Shown in pieces: positions 53,159 to 63,433 of a DNA stretch of 64,000 nucleotides (its first letter is position 1; every line of letters starts with the position of its first letter). Below the pieces are notes generated by a model, which worked only from the letters and a program-made list of their open reading frames with translations, did not search any database and was not told where the DNA came from. Origin of the DNA: an uncultured Subdoligranulum sp. (lineage in GTDB: Bacteria > Bacillota > Clostridia > Oscillospirales > Ruminococcaceae); assembly GCF_963931595.1 (NCBI RefSeq), contig NZ_OZ007030.1, positions 2,038,481 to 2,102,480 of the forward strand, given 5' to 3'. Made by a program: the position numbers and the translations under genes.

Positions 53159-55429
53159 ATGAGCGCTACGGTGGAAGAGCTGATGCAGGCCCTGACCCTG
53201 GAGGAAAAGGCCGGCCTGTGTTCCGGCGCGGATTTCTGGCGCACCAAGGCGGTGGAACGGCTGGGCATTCCGGCCATGATGGTGTCGGACGGCCCCCACG
53301 GCCTGCGCACCCAGAAGCCGGGCAGCGACAACCCCAACGAGAGCATCGAGGCGGTCTGTTTTCCCGCCGGATGCGCGGCAGCCGCCAGCTTTGACCCCAC
53401 CCTGACCCGCCGGATGGGCGCCGCCCTGGGCCGGGAAGCCCGGGCTTCGGGGGTGGGCGTGGTGCTGGGGCCTGCCATCAACATCAAGCGCAGCCCGCTG
53501 TGCGGCCGCAACTTCGAGTATTACAGCGAGGACCCCTTCCTGGCCGGAGAGCTGGCCGCCGGGTTCATCCAGGGCGTGCAGAGCGAAGGCGTGGGAGCCT
53601 GTCCCAAGCATTTTGCCGCCAACAGCCAGGAAACCCGCCGCATGACGGCGGACAGCCGGATGGACGAGCGCACCCTGCGGGAAATCTACCTGCCCGCCTT
53701 TGAGACGGCGGTGCGGGAGGGCCGTCCCTGGACGCTGATGTGCAGCTACAACCGGGTGAACGGAACCTACGCCAGCGAGAATTCCCTGCTGCTCAACGAT
53801 ATCCTGCGGGACGAATGGGGCTTCACTGGCTTTACCATGTCGGACTGGGGTGCCGTCAATGACCGGGTGCGCGGCGTGGCGGCCGGGCTGGACCTGGAGA
53901 TGCCGGGTTCGGGCGGCGTGAACGACGAAAAGCTGGTCCAGGCGGTGCACAGCGGCGCGCTGGACGAGGCGGTGCTGGACAGGGCGGTGACCCGCATCCT
54001 GAACATTGTGCTGCGGGCCTGTGATCTTGCCAGAACGCCGGCGGTGTTTGACCGGGCCGCCGACCATGCACTGGCGGTGGACCTGGCCAGGGAGAGTGCC
54101 GTGCTGGTGCAGAACCTGGGTGCGCTGCCGCTGCACCCGGGCCGGAAGGTGGCCTACATCGGCGCCTTTGCCGAGACCCCGCGCTATCAGGGCGGCGGTT
54201 CCAGCCATGTGAACACCCATGCGGCCGTAGGCGCGCTGGCCGTTGCCCGGGCCAAGGGGCGGAAGGTCTCCTATGTGGAGGGCTTCCCCGCCGACCGGGA
54301 CCAGCGGGATGAGGATGAATTTTTGCGGGCGGTCAATCTGGCCGAGGAGGTCGATGTGGCGGTCATCTTTGCGGGACTGCCGGAGATTTTTGAGAGCGAG
54401 GGCGCCGACCGCCGCCACATGCGGCTGCCCGACTGCCAGAACAATCTGATCGCCCGGGTGGCGGCTGTGCAGAAAAACACCGTGGTGGTGCTGCACACCG
54501 GCGCGCCGGTGGAATGCCCCTGGGCGGGGGATGTTTCGGCAGTGCTGTGCATGTATCTGGCCGGCGAGGGCATCGGCGAAGCCACCGACGCCCTGCTGTG
54601 GGGCGAGGCCAATCCCTGCGGCCGCCTGCCCGAGACCTGGCCGCTGCGGCTGGAGGACACCCCCTGCTACCTGGACTATCCCGGCGACGGCGTCACCGCC
54701 GACTACCGGGAGGGCGTGTATGTGGGCTACCGCTGGTACGACGGGCGCCGGATGCCGGTGCGCTGGCCCTTCGGCCACGGGCTGAGCTATACGGGGTTTG
54801 TCTACCGGGATGCCGCCCTGGACGCTGACACCCTTACCGACGAGGGCAGCGTCACCCTGCGGGTGAAGGTGCGCAACAGCGGCGCCCTGGCCGGAGCCGA
54901 GGTGGTGCAGCTCTATGTCAGCGACGCCACCGGCGCACCGGTGGCCGGCGGCCGGGTGGTGCAGTCGCTGCGGGGCTTCCAGAAAGTGTGGCTGGAGCCG
55001 GGCCAGGAATGCGAAGTCAGCTTTGCCATCACCGCCCGGGACATGAGCCACTACAGTGCCGAGCTCCACGACTGGTATGCTGCCCCGGGCCGGTACGAAC
55101 TGCGTCTGGGCCATTCCAGCCGGGACATCCGCATGACGGTGCCGCTGGAGTTTTCCACCCGCCGGCATCTGCCGCTGACGGTGGACGAGAACACACCACT
55201 GGGCATCCTGCTGGCTGACCCGCGCACAGCGGAACCGGTGCGCCGTATGCTGGAATCCAACGCCCAGGCCATGGCCAACGGCGGCGGGGACGGTCTGATG
55301 CCCCCCGATGCCATGGCCCAGATGCTGGACGCCATGCCACTGCGGGGACTGGTGAACTTCGGCGGTCCCGAAGCGGCCGCTGCCCTGCCCGCCCTGCTGG
55401 ATACGCTGCGCCGGGCGGTGCAGTCCTGA
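53159..55429 (+). CDS. GH3-family beta-glucosidase
   Basis: 756 residues, without signal peptide, so cytosolic. GH3 N-terminal barrel with SDGPHGLR, GPAINIKRSPLCGRNFEYYSEDP, KHFAAN and the nucleophile D229 in FTMSDWGA. The alpha/beta sandwich domain carries IFAGLPEIFESEGADR, with candidate acid/base glutamates, and WPFGHGLSYTGF; a fibronectin-III-like domain follows (VRNSGALAGAEVVQLYV). The C-terminal 90 residues are extra. AAGGAG precedes ATG 53159. It releases glucose or similar sugars from beta-linked oligosaccharides; the exact substrate is open. Confidence 0.92.
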   Translation: MSATVEELMQALTLEEKAGLCSGADFWRTKAVERLGIPAMMVSDGPHGLRTQKPGSDNPNESIEAVCFPAGCAAAASFDPTLTRRMGAALGREARASGVGVVLGPAINIKRSPLCGRNFEYYSEDPFLAGELAAGFIQGVQSEGVGACPKHFAANSQETRRMTADSRMDERTLREIYLPAFETAVREGRPWTLMCSYNRVNGTYASENSLLLNDILRDEWGFTGFTMSDWGAVNDRVRGVAAGLDLEMPGSGGVNDEKLVQAVHSGALDEAVLDRAVTRILNIVLRACDLARTPAVFDRAADHALAVDLARESAVLVQNLGALPLHPGRKVAYIGAFAETPRYQGGGSSHVNTHAAVGALAVARAKGRKVSYVEGFPADRDQRDEDEFLRAVNLAEEVDVAVIFAGLPEIFESEGADRRHMRLPDCQNNLIARVAAVQKNTVVVLHTGAPVECPWAGDVSAVLCMYLAGEGIGEATDALLWGEANPCGRLPETWPLRLEDTPCYLDYPGDGVTADYREGVYVGYRWYDGRRMPVRWPFGHGLSYTGFVYRDAALDADTLTDEGSVTLRVKVRNSGALAGAEVVQLYVSDATGAPVAGGRVVQSLRGFQKVWLEPGQECEVSFAITARDMSHYSAELHDWYAAPGRYELRLGHSSRDIRMTVPLEFSTRRHLPLTVDENTPLGILLADPRTAEPVRRMLESNAQAMANGGGDGLMPPDAMAQMLDAMPLRGLVNFGGPEAAAALPALLDTLRRAVQS

Positions 55430-55485
55430 ATCTTTCTGAAAGATCCCGAAAGACCGTGCCGGAAAATCCTGTGACAGAAACTCCA

Positions 55486-55537
55486 CAAAAATCCCGCGGC
55501 GGGCGCTGGTAAGGCAATCCGCCGCGGGATTTTTTGG
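55486..55537. terminator. Bidirectional terminator between GH3 and tspO
   Basis: AAATCCCGCGGCG pairs with CGCCGCGGGATTT (55489-55501 with 55520-55532), flanked by A- and T-runs. Confidence 0.85.
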
Positions 55538-55541
55538 GTTG

Positions 55542-56006
55542 TTATCGGTTGAGCAGCCAGACGGCGCCGTTGAGGTAGCCCGCAAAGGCCACCCACAGAA
55601 GATAGAGGATCTGCAGCCAGGCCGCCGGGCGGCTGACGACCGCAAAGGCCGCGGTCATGGCCAGGATGGCCAGCCACAAAACCACCAGGCAGAACAGGGC
55701 CGCCAGGTAATGGCCGCCGGCGAAAAAGAGCAGGCTCCAGCTGAAGTTGAGCGCCAACTGCAATCCCCAGAGCAGGGCCGCCTGCTTTACGCCCGGGCCG
55801 CCTTTGTATATCACCAGCGCCAGGCCCAGCCCCATGAGGATGTACAACACCACCCAGACAACGGGAAACACCACGCCCGGCGGTGTGAGCGGAGACTTTT
55901 CCAGCTGCGGATAGACGGTTTCCAGCCCTGTGCGCGACAAATAGCCCGCCAGGCCGCCCACCGCCAAGGCCAGGATGGGAAATACCAGAAATCCCCACTT
56001 TTTCAT
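55542..56006 (-). CDS. tspO: TspO/MBR-family membrane protein
   Basis: 154 residues with five membrane helices. Family marks: KSPLTPPGVVFPVVWVVLYILMGLGLALV, WGLQLALNFSWSLLFF, LLWVAFAGYLNGAVWLLN. TspO binds porphyrins and related ligands. ATG 56006 has GGGAGG 8 bases upstream; GTG 56015 is also in frame. It stands alone between two terminators. In a strict anaerobe its role is not established. Confidence 0.93.
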   Translation of the reverse strand: MKKWGFLVFPILALAVGGLAGYLSRTGLETVYPQLEKSPLTPPGVVFPVVWVVLYILMGLGLALVIYKGGPGVKQAALLWGLQLALNFSWSLLFFAGGHYLAALFCLVVLWLAILAMTAAFAVVSRPAAWLQILYLLWVAFAGYLNGAVWLLNR

Positions 56007-56067
56007 ACTCTGCACCTCCCTGCCCCACTGTATGCAGGATGGCCCGGCGGGGGTGCAGCCATGCAGA

Positions 56068-56104
56068 AAAGACGGCGGCTCCTTGGGAGCCGCCGTCTTG
56101 GTTT
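56068..56104 (-). terminator. Terminator of ccdA-tlpA
   Basis: A 14-base-pair perfect stem (56069-56082 with 56086-56099) followed on the minus strand by TTTTC. Confidence 0.8.
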
Positions 56105-56113
56105 ATATGCCGG

Positions 56114-56725
56114 TCAGGAACCGGCGATCATGTCGATGCCTTTCTGCAGGGTGTCGCCGTCGATGGCGCCCCGGGCCCAGGCCGTGATGGTGCCGTCCGA
56201 CGCAATGAAGTAGGTGGTGGGCAGCGAGTAGACGCTGTAGGTGTTTGCCGCGTCGGCGTCGGTGTCAAACAGCACCGGGAAGGTGTAGCCCTCCTGCTCG
56301 AGAAGCGCCTGGGCATCCTCCTTGGTCTCCCGGCCGGTGGTCATGTTCACCATCAGGAACTGCACGTCGGACAGTTCCTCGTACTTTGCCTGGAACTCCG
56401 GCATCTCGCTCTTGCAGGGGCCGCACCAGCTGGCCCAGAAGTTCAGCACCAGCGGCTTGCCGAAATAGTCCGACAGATTCACCGCGTTGCCCTCGGCGTC
56501 ATAGGCCGTGAAATCCGGCGCCGCCTGAGCGGATTCCTCGGTGGCCTCGTCCGCCTTTTCCGCGGTGGCGTCCTGGCTTTGCGGTGCGGCGGTGGGTGCG
56601 GGAGTCTCTTCCACCGCCAGCTGATCGGGGGCGTACCGGCTGCCCAGGGTCTTGTACAGGATGCCCGCCCCCGCAATAATCACGACGAGCAGGATCACCA
56701 GAATGGCGGTCTTTTTGTTGCCCAT
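56114..56725 (-). CDS. TlpA-like thiol-disulfide oxidoreductase, membrane-anchored
   Basis: 203 residues. N-terminal membrane anchor (6-24, TAILVILLVVIIAGAGILY), an E/A/P-rich linker (40-72), then a thioredoxin fold with active site FWASWCGPCKSEMPEF and cis-Pro VYSLPTTYFI. It faces outward and would keep extracytoplasmic thiols reduced, taking electrons from the CcdA 10 bases upstream. Confidence 0.92.
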   Translation of the reverse strand: MGNKKTAILVILLVVIIAGAGILYKTLGSRYAPDQLAVEETPAPTAAPQSQDATAEKADEATEESAQAAPDFTAYDAEGNAVNLSDYFGKPLVLNFWASWCGPCKSEMPEFQAKYEELSDVQFLMVNMTTGRETKEDAQALLEQEGYTFPVLFDTDADAANTYSVYSLPTTYFIASDGTITAWARGAIDGDTLQKGIDMIAGS

Positions 56726-56735
56726 AAGGTCCTCC

Positions 56736-57398
56736 TTAGCTGAGCAGGTTCAGGAAACGGCCCATCAGGCCGGTGGCCATCAGCACACCCACCAGAATGA
56801 GAAAACCGCCGCTGACCCCGTTGATGACGGTATAGTGGCGTTTGATCCAGTCAAAGGCCGTCTTCAGACGGTCGATGAGCACGGCGCTGAGCACGAAGGG
56901 CACGCCCAGGCCCAGGGAGTAAATGAAAAGCAGCAGCATGCCTTCCAGCACGTGGCCCTGCTGGGAGGCCAGCGCCAGCGCCGAACCCAAAAAGGCACCC
57001 ACGCAGGGCGTCCAGCCCACCGAGAAGATAACGCCGAACAGCATCGCTGAGAAGAAGTTCATGTTGTCGGCCCGGACGGCGTGGCTGCTGCCCTTGAAGA
57101 GGGTCAGCCGGATGACCCCCAGGAAGTTGAGGCCAAAGAAGATGACGACGAGGCCGGAGATGATGTTGACCGCCGTCTGATGGTGCTGCAGGAAGCTGCC
57201 CAGCGTGCCGGCCAGTGCGCCCAGCAGGACGAACACCACCGTAAAGCCAGTGACAAAGCCGGCGGCACCGGTGAGGGTCTTGCGGGTGGAGTGTTCCCCG
57301 CCGCCCGCAAAGTAGGAGAGGTAGACGGGCAGCATGGGCAACAGACAGGGCGACACAAAGGTGATGATGCCCTCCAGGAATGAGATCACATATTGCAT
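56736..57398 (-). CDS. ccdA: CcdA-family transmembrane thiol reductant carrier
   Basis: 220 residues with six membrane helices. The two redox cysteines lie in FVSPCLLPMLPVYLSY and SVGWTPCVGAFLGS, the CcdA/DsbD-beta pattern. It would pass electrons from cytosolic thioredoxin to TlpA outside. No cytochrome c genes are in the window, so a general thiol role is more likely. Confidence 0.92.
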   Translation of the reverse strand: MQYVISFLEGIITFVSPCLLPMLPVYLSYFAGGGEHSTRKTLTGAAGFVTGFTVVFVLLGALAGTLGSFLQHHQTAVNIISGLVVIFFGLNFLGVIRLTLFKGSSHAVRADNMNFFSAMLFGVIFSVGWTPCVGAFLGSALALASQQGHVLEGMLLLFIYSLGLGVPFVLSAVLIDRLKTAFDWIKRHYTVINGVSGGFLILVGVLMATGLMGRFLNLLS

Positions 57399-57528
57399 GG
57401 GTCACAACCTTTCCCGGACGTGCCGGAGCACGGCCATTTTTCAGCGGTTACGCAAAGGGTGGATTTCAGGATCACAGACAGTATACAACCGCGCCGGAAA
57501 TGCTTCCGTGATGTTATCACATGGCCGT

Positions 57529-57558
57529 ATGATACCACAGCGGGCGGCGTTCCCGCAA
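57529..57558 (-). promoter_or_regulatory. Promoter of ccdA-tlpA
   Basis: TTGCGG (57558-57553), an 18-base spacer and TATCAT (57534-57529) with an upstream TGG, on the minus strand. Confidence 0.5.
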
Positions 57559-57600
57559 CCGGGAAGAGAAAAATTCAGCGGTGCGTTCCTTTAAATTGTA

Positions 57601-57609
57601 TGCTATAAT
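57601..57609 (+). promoter_or_regulatory. Extended -10 promoter of the DUF1835 gene
   Basis: TGC-TATAAT, 29 bases before the start codon; no clear -35. Confidence 0.55.
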
Positions 57610-57638
57610 GAAGGAAAAACACAAGGGAGGGATTTCCC

Positions 57639-58586
57639 ATGCTGGAAGTATTGTTCAGCGACAGCGCCGCCGGGAGTATGAAGGTGGGAATGTGCCGCGG
57701 TTCGGAGATCGGCGGCTGTGTCGGCGTCATCGCCACCGATGAAAAGGGGCGTCCCGTTTCCCCGGAAGAGACAGCCCGGCTGCAGCGGGAAGCGAAGGCG
57801 AAGGAGCGGCGCCGCTGGGCCGAAGCTGTGCCAATGGAGAGCACCCCGGGGGATATTCTGCCTTTTCCCCTCTGGCTGAGCGTGGGGCCCATCGACGAGG
57901 AGGGCATCGGGCTGCTGCGGGAAGAGACCCTCACGCGGCTGCTTTCCATCTATCCCGAGGGACAGCAGACCGCCGCCGAGATTCTGGCCAACGCCCGCCG
58001 CCGGCTGGACACGCTGTTGACCCGGGCACCCAGGGAGCCGGTGCGCCTCTGGGTGGACCACACCCCCGACGCTGCCTGCGGGCTGCGGTGGGTGCTGGCG
58101 CAGCTGCAGCCCCTGGGCCTTGAAAAGCTCGACCTGAGGGTGGTGGAGCTCCCTGCCCTGGCCCCCCACGGGGAGGGCGGCCTTGTGCTGCGCAACCTGG
58201 GGGAACTGCATCCCGGTGAATGGGGCCATCTGGCCCGGGAGGCGCGCGTACTGCCCGCCGGCCAGGCCGCCGCCCTGGTCACCCAGTGGCGGATGCTGCA
58301 ATCGGAAAACGCCCCCCTGCGGGCGGTGCTCAACGGTGTGCTGGTCAGCGCCGACGAAAGTCTGTATGACCCCTATCTGCGGCGGGTGCTGGATACATTG
58401 CCCGAAACCTTCAGTGAGGCCACCCTCATCGGACGGACGCTGGGGCAGTTTCCCCTGGGATTCGGCGATGTCTGGCTGGCTTTGCGGGTGGAGCGGTGGA
58501 TTGCCGACGGCAAGCTGCAGGTGGTGAGCACGCCGGAGCCTGACAGTCCTCGGTATCACAGGATGCTGCGCAAGGTCAGCCCCTGA
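57639..58586 (+). CDS. DUF1835/DUF3658 domain protein
   Basis: 315 residues. The N-terminal DUF1835 part has LEVLFSDSAAGSMKVG; the middle has LWVDHTPDAACGLRWVLAQL; the C-terminal DUF3658 part has ATLIGRTLGQFPLGFGDVWLALRVERWIADGKLQVV. Soluble, no signal. The family is widespread in Firmicutes without an assigned biochemical function. GGGAGGG precedes the start. Confidence 0.82.
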   Translation: MLEVLFSDSAAGSMKVGMCRGSEIGGCVGVIATDEKGRPVSPEETARLQREAKAKERRRWAEAVPMESTPGDILPFPLWLSVGPIDEEGIGLLREETLTRLLSIYPEGQQTAAEILANARRRLDTLLTRAPREPVRLWVDHTPDAACGLRWVLAQLQPLGLEKLDLRVVELPALAPHGEGGLVLRNLGELHPGEWGHLAREARVLPAGQAAALVTQWRMLQSENAPLRAVLNGVLVSADESLYDPYLRRVLDTLPETFSEATLIGRTLGQFPLGFGDVWLALRVERWIADGKLQVVSTPEPDSPRYHRMLRKVSP

Positions 58587-58599
58587 TCCATATAACCAA

Positions 58600-58642
58600 G
58601 ATCCCGGAAATTTCCGCTGCTGGAAATTTCCGGGATTTTTTG
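58600..58642 (+). terminator. Terminator after the DUF1835 gene
   Basis: A perfect 15-base-pair stem (58601-58615 with 58622-58636) followed by TTTTTT. Confidence 0.9.
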
Positions 58643-58728
58643 GGAAATTGTTGCAAAAAAACAATTGCTTCGATCGTTAGTATAAGCAAAGAACCAATGA
58701 TTCCTCTTCTCCAAGGAGGCTTTTCTCT

Positions 58729-59901
58729 ATGAAAATCTTACTGACGACCGATACCTGGACCCCCACCGTCAACGGGGTGGTCACCTCCACGGTGGCGCTG
58801 CGCACCGAACTGCAGGCCCGGGGCCATGAGGTTCGGGTGCTGACGCTGGCAGGCAGCGGCCGCACCTACACCGAGGACGGCGTGACCTATCTGGGTTCCC
58901 TGGATGCGGGGCTCATCTACCCCGGCGCCCGGCTGCGGACGCCCGCCCTCCACGGGGCACTGCGCGCCCTGGCCGCCTGGCAGCCCGACGTGGTGCACTC
59001 CCAGTGCGAGTTCAGCACCTTTGCCCCCGCCCGGCAGCTGGCCAAAGCCGCCGGAGCACCGCTGATCCACACCTACCACACCGTCTACGAGGACTATACC
59101 CACTACTTCTCCCCCAGCCGCCGGATGGGCCGCTGCCTGGCCCAGCTGTTCACCCGCAGCATCTGCGATGCCTGTGACGCCGTCATTGCGCCCACCCCCA
59201 AAATCCAGTGGCTGCTCACCGGCTACGGGGTGCACTGCCCGGTGACTGTCATTCCCACCGGCCTGGACCTGGACCGCTTTGCCGCGGCACCCGACCCGGC
59301 CCTGCGGGCGGCCCTGGACCTGCCGGCGGAGGAGCCGGTGCTGCTCTACCTGGGGCGGCTGGCCAAGGAGAAAAACATCTCCGAACTGCTGGAAGCCCTG
59401 CCCGGCATGGCCCGGGGCGTGCTGCTCATTGTGGGGGACGGCCCCGAGCGCGCCGCCCTGGAAGCCCGGGCCGAAGCGCTGGGGGTGGCCCACCGGGTGC
59501 GTTTTGCCGGGATGGTGGCTCCCGCCGAGGTTCCCCGCTACTACGCCCTGGCCGACGCCTTTGTGAGTGCCTCCACCAGCGAGGCCCAGGGGCTGACCTA
59601 CATCGAGGCACTGGCCGCCGGGCTGCCGCTGCTCTGCCGGGACGACCCCTGTGTGCGGAGCCTCATCACGCCGGGGCAGGACGGCTGGATCTACCACACC
59701 CCCGGCGAGCTGGCCGCCCTGGTCAACGCGCTGCCGACGGGCGGTGCAGCAGAACCTTTGCGCCGGAAGGCCCGGCAGGCCGCTGCCCCCTACACCCGGC
59801 AGGCCTTCGGTGCCTCGGTGGAAGCCCTCTACCGGCGCGCCATCCTGGACAAACCCGCGGTGCCCCGCACCGCCCGCACAAGGAGTGTGATCCTATGGTA
59901 A
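58729..59901 (+). CDS. GT4-family glycosyltransferase (diacylglycerol glucosyltransferase-like)
   Basis: 390 residues, GT-B fold. N-terminal MKILLTTDTWTPTVNGVVTS with the glycine-rich loop, SQCEFSTFAPARQLAK, HTYHTVYEDYTHYF, then VIPTGLDLDRF, LYLGRLAKEKNISELLEAL and the EX7E motif region STSEAQGLTYIEALAAGLP. It resembles enzymes that glucosylate diacylglycerol for lipoteichoic anchors. Its 3' end overlaps the VTT gene by 7 bases. The lipid substrate is inferred. Confidence 0.85.
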   Translation: MKILLTTDTWTPTVNGVVTSTVALRTELQARGHEVRVLTLAGSGRTYTEDGVTYLGSLDAGLIYPGARLRTPALHGALRALAAWQPDVVHSQCEFSTFAPARQLAKAAGAPLIHTYHTVYEDYTHYFSPSRRMGRCLAQLFTRSICDACDAVIAPTPKIQWLLTGYGVHCPVTVIPTGLDLDRFAAAPDPALRAALDLPAEEPVLLYLGRLAKEKNISELLEALPGMARGVLLIVGDGPERAALEARAEALGVAHRVRFAGMVAPAEVPRYYALADAFVSASTSEAQGLTYIEALAAGLPLLCRDDPCVRSLITPGQDGWIYHTPGELAALVNALPTGGAAEPLRRKARQAAAPYTRQAFGASVEALYRRAILDKPAVPRTARTRSVILW

Positions 59902-60479
59902 AAACCATCAACCGCGCAGCCTCGGTGCTGGGGCTGGTGCTCTGCTGTGTGCTGGCCTATTCCTTCTGGCGGGCCGGACTCTTTGATTCCCGGGAGGCGC
60001 TGACCGCCTACATCGGCCAGTTCGGCTGGGCCGGGCCGGTGGTCTTCATGGCGTTCCAGGCCGTGCAGGTGGTCATTCCCATTCTGCCCGGCGGGTTGGG
60101 GTGCCTGGCGGGGGTCATCCTGTTCGGCGGCTGGCAGGGATTCTGGTACAACTACCTCGGCATCTGCGTGGGATCGCTGGCCGCCTTTGCCATCGCCCGG
60201 GCCTGCGGACGGCCGCTGCTGGAATCCCTCTTCCCGCCCAAACTCATTGAAAAATACGACCGCTGGATGGGCACCGGCAACCGGTTTGCCCGGTGGTTCG
60301 CCCTGCTGATCTTTCTGCCGGTGGCCCCCGACGATTACCTGTGCTTTCTGGCCGGGACCACCCGCATGGACTGGCGGCTCTACACCGCCATCATCTTTCT
60401 GTGCAAACCGGCAGCCATCGCAATGTACAGCCTGGGGCTGACCGTGATCGCCCAGAACGTGCTGGGTCTTTGGAGGTGA
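59895..60479 (+). CDS. TVP38/TMEM64 (VTT/DedA-like) membrane protein
   Basis: 194 residues with about five to six membrane segments. VTT features: AYIGQFGWAGPVVFMAFQAVQVVIPILPGG, LGICVGSLAAFAIARACGR, and RFARWFALLIFLPVAPDDYLCFLAGTTRM. The VTT fold includes lipid scramblase and polyprenyl-phosphate flippase members. AAGGAG lies inside the preceding gene. Placed between two GT4 genes, it may move the glycolipid or its carrier across the membrane (inference). Confidence 0.83.
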   Translation: MVKTINRAASVLGLVLCCVLAYSFWRAGLFDSREALTAYIGQFGWAGPVVFMAFQAVQVVIPILPGGLGCLAGVILFGGWQGFWYNYLGICVGSLAAFAIARACGRPLLESLFPPKLIEKYDRWMGTGNRFARWFALLIFLPVAPDDYLCFLAGTTRMDWRLYTAIIFLCKPAAIAMYSLGLTVIAQNVLGLWR

Positions 60480-60484
60480 CAGAG

Positions 60485-61528
60485 ATGTTTCGTGTTCATA
60501 TCTATACGGGTTCGCTGGCCCTGGTGGGCAAAAGCGGCGTGGGCCAGGCGGCCCGCCACCAGCGGGCGGCGCTGGAACGCACCGGGGTGTCGGTGGTGGA
60601 GGACTGGCAGCCCCGGGCCGACGTGATCCACATCAACACCGTGCTGCCCTGCTCCTTCCGGGCAGCCCGCCGCGCCCGGCGGGAGGGCATCCCGGTGATC
60701 TGGTACGGCCATTCCACCGAGGCGGATTTCCGCCATTCCTTCGTGGGGTCCGACCTGCTGGCTCCCCTCTTCAAACGGTGGCTCTGTCTGTGCTACAACC
60801 GGGCCGACCTGATCCTCACCCCCACCCCTTACGCCGCCGCCATCCTGCGGAGTTACGGCCTGCGCCCGCCGGTGCAGCCCCTCTCCAACGGGGTAGACAC
60901 CGACTTCTTCGCACCCGACCCCGCCCGGCGCCAGGCCTTCCGGCAGGCCTACGGCCTGAAGGATACCGACAGGGCGGTCATCAGCGTGGGGCATTTCATG
61001 GAGCGCAAGGGCATTCTGGACTTTATCCAGCTTGCCCGCCGCATGCCGGATGTGCGGTTCTTCTGGTTCGGCTACACCGACCCGGCCCTGGTGCCCCGGA
61101 AGATCCGCAAGGCCATGGCCGCCGCCCCGGACAATGTCTCCTTCCCGGGATTCCTCTCCCAGGAAGCGCTGCGGGACGCCTACTGCGGTGCCGACGCCTT
61201 CCTGTTCTGCAGCCACGAGGAGACCGAGGGCATTGTGGTGCTGGAGGCGCTGGCCTGCGGTACCCCCACCCTGCTGCGGGACATCCCGGTCTACCAAGAC
61301 TGGCTCACCGACGGCGTCAACGTATGGAAGGGCCGCGACCTGGTCCGGCTGGAGGAAAAGCTGCGGGGCATCCTCACAAAACAGCTGCCCGACCTGACCG
61401 GCGCCGGGCGCCGGGTAGCCGAAGCCCGCAGTCTGCCCCGCATCGGGCAGGCTTTGCAGCAGTTCTACGCCACGCTGCCCGCGCCCCAGCGGAATGCCCG
61501 TCCCGCCCCGCAGCGCTGCACCGCCTGA
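60485..61528 (+). CDS. GT4-family glycosyltransferase
   Basis: 347 residues, GT-B. FRVHIYTGSLALVGKSGVGQ, HSTEADFRHSFVGSDLL, LSNGVDTDFFAPDP, SVGHFMERKGILDFIQL, and SHEETEGIVVLEALACGTP with the glutamates of the nucleotide-sugar site. It is like the second glycosyltransferases of glycolipid pathways. It begins 5 bases after the VTT gene, after GGAGGTG. It could add the second sugar to the product of the GT4 at 58729; the substrate is not shown. Confidence 0.85.
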   Translation: MFRVHIYTGSLALVGKSGVGQAARHQRAALERTGVSVVEDWQPRADVIHINTVLPCSFRAARRARREGIPVIWYGHSTEADFRHSFVGSDLLAPLFKRWLCLCYNRADLILTPTPYAAAILRSYGLRPPVQPLSNGVDTDFFAPDPARRQAFRQAYGLKDTDRAVISVGHFMERKGILDFIQLARRMPDVRFFWFGYTDPALVPRKIRKAMAAAPDNVSFPGFLSQEALRDAYCGADAFLFCSHEETEGIVVLEALACGTPTLLRDIPVYQDWLTDGVNVWKGRDLVRLEEKLRGILTKQLPDLTGAGRRVAEARSLPRIGQALQQFYATLPAPQRNARPAPQRCTA

Positions 61529-61534
61529 GACAAC

Positions 61535-61578
61535 AAAAAGCGTCCCCGGACCCAAAAGGTCCGGGGACGCTTGCTTTG
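61535..61578. terminator. Bidirectional terminator between the GT4 cluster and atp operon
   Basis: A perfect 15-base-pair stem (61538-61552 with 61558-61572) with a CAAAA loop and A/T-rich flanks. Confidence 0.88.
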
Positions 61579-61583
61579 CTGTA

Positions 61584-61990
61584 TCAGCCTCTGTGCGAGG
61601 TGGCGCGCAGACGGGCCGTGGCGCGGGCCAGGGCCGCCTTGCTGCGGAAATATTCCTGCTGGCTGCCGTGCTGACGCAGACGCTCCTCGGCGCGTTCCTT
61701 GGCGCGCTCGGCACGGGCCGCATCGATCTCCTCCGGCTTTTCCGCCGTGGAGACCAGCACCACGGCATACTCCGAGGTGATCTCGGCAAAGCCCTGGGTC
61801 ACGATGACGTTGTGCCACACGCCGTCCGCCTTGAAGCGGGCCTCGCCGGGCTCCACCGCGGTGACCACCGGCTCATGGCCGGGCAGCACACCGTATTCGC
61901 CGTCCAGGGCGGGCAGCACCAGGCTTTCCACCGGGCCGGTGTAGAACTGGCGCTCCGGCGTGATGATTTCCAGCTGAAAGGTCTTTCCCA

Positions 61991-61991
<1 letters not shown>
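61584..61991 (-). CDS. atpC: ATP synthase epsilon subunit
   Basis: 135 residues. The N-terminal beta-sandwich has FQLEIITPERQFYTGPVESLVLPALDGEYGVLPGHEP and the C-terminal part the helical hairpin EEIDAARAERAKERAEERL. Part of the F1 stalk, it regulates rotation. Its ATG shares a base with the atpD stop (TGATG). Last gene of the atp operon. Confidence 0.95.
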
Positions 61992-63433
<1,442 letters not shown>

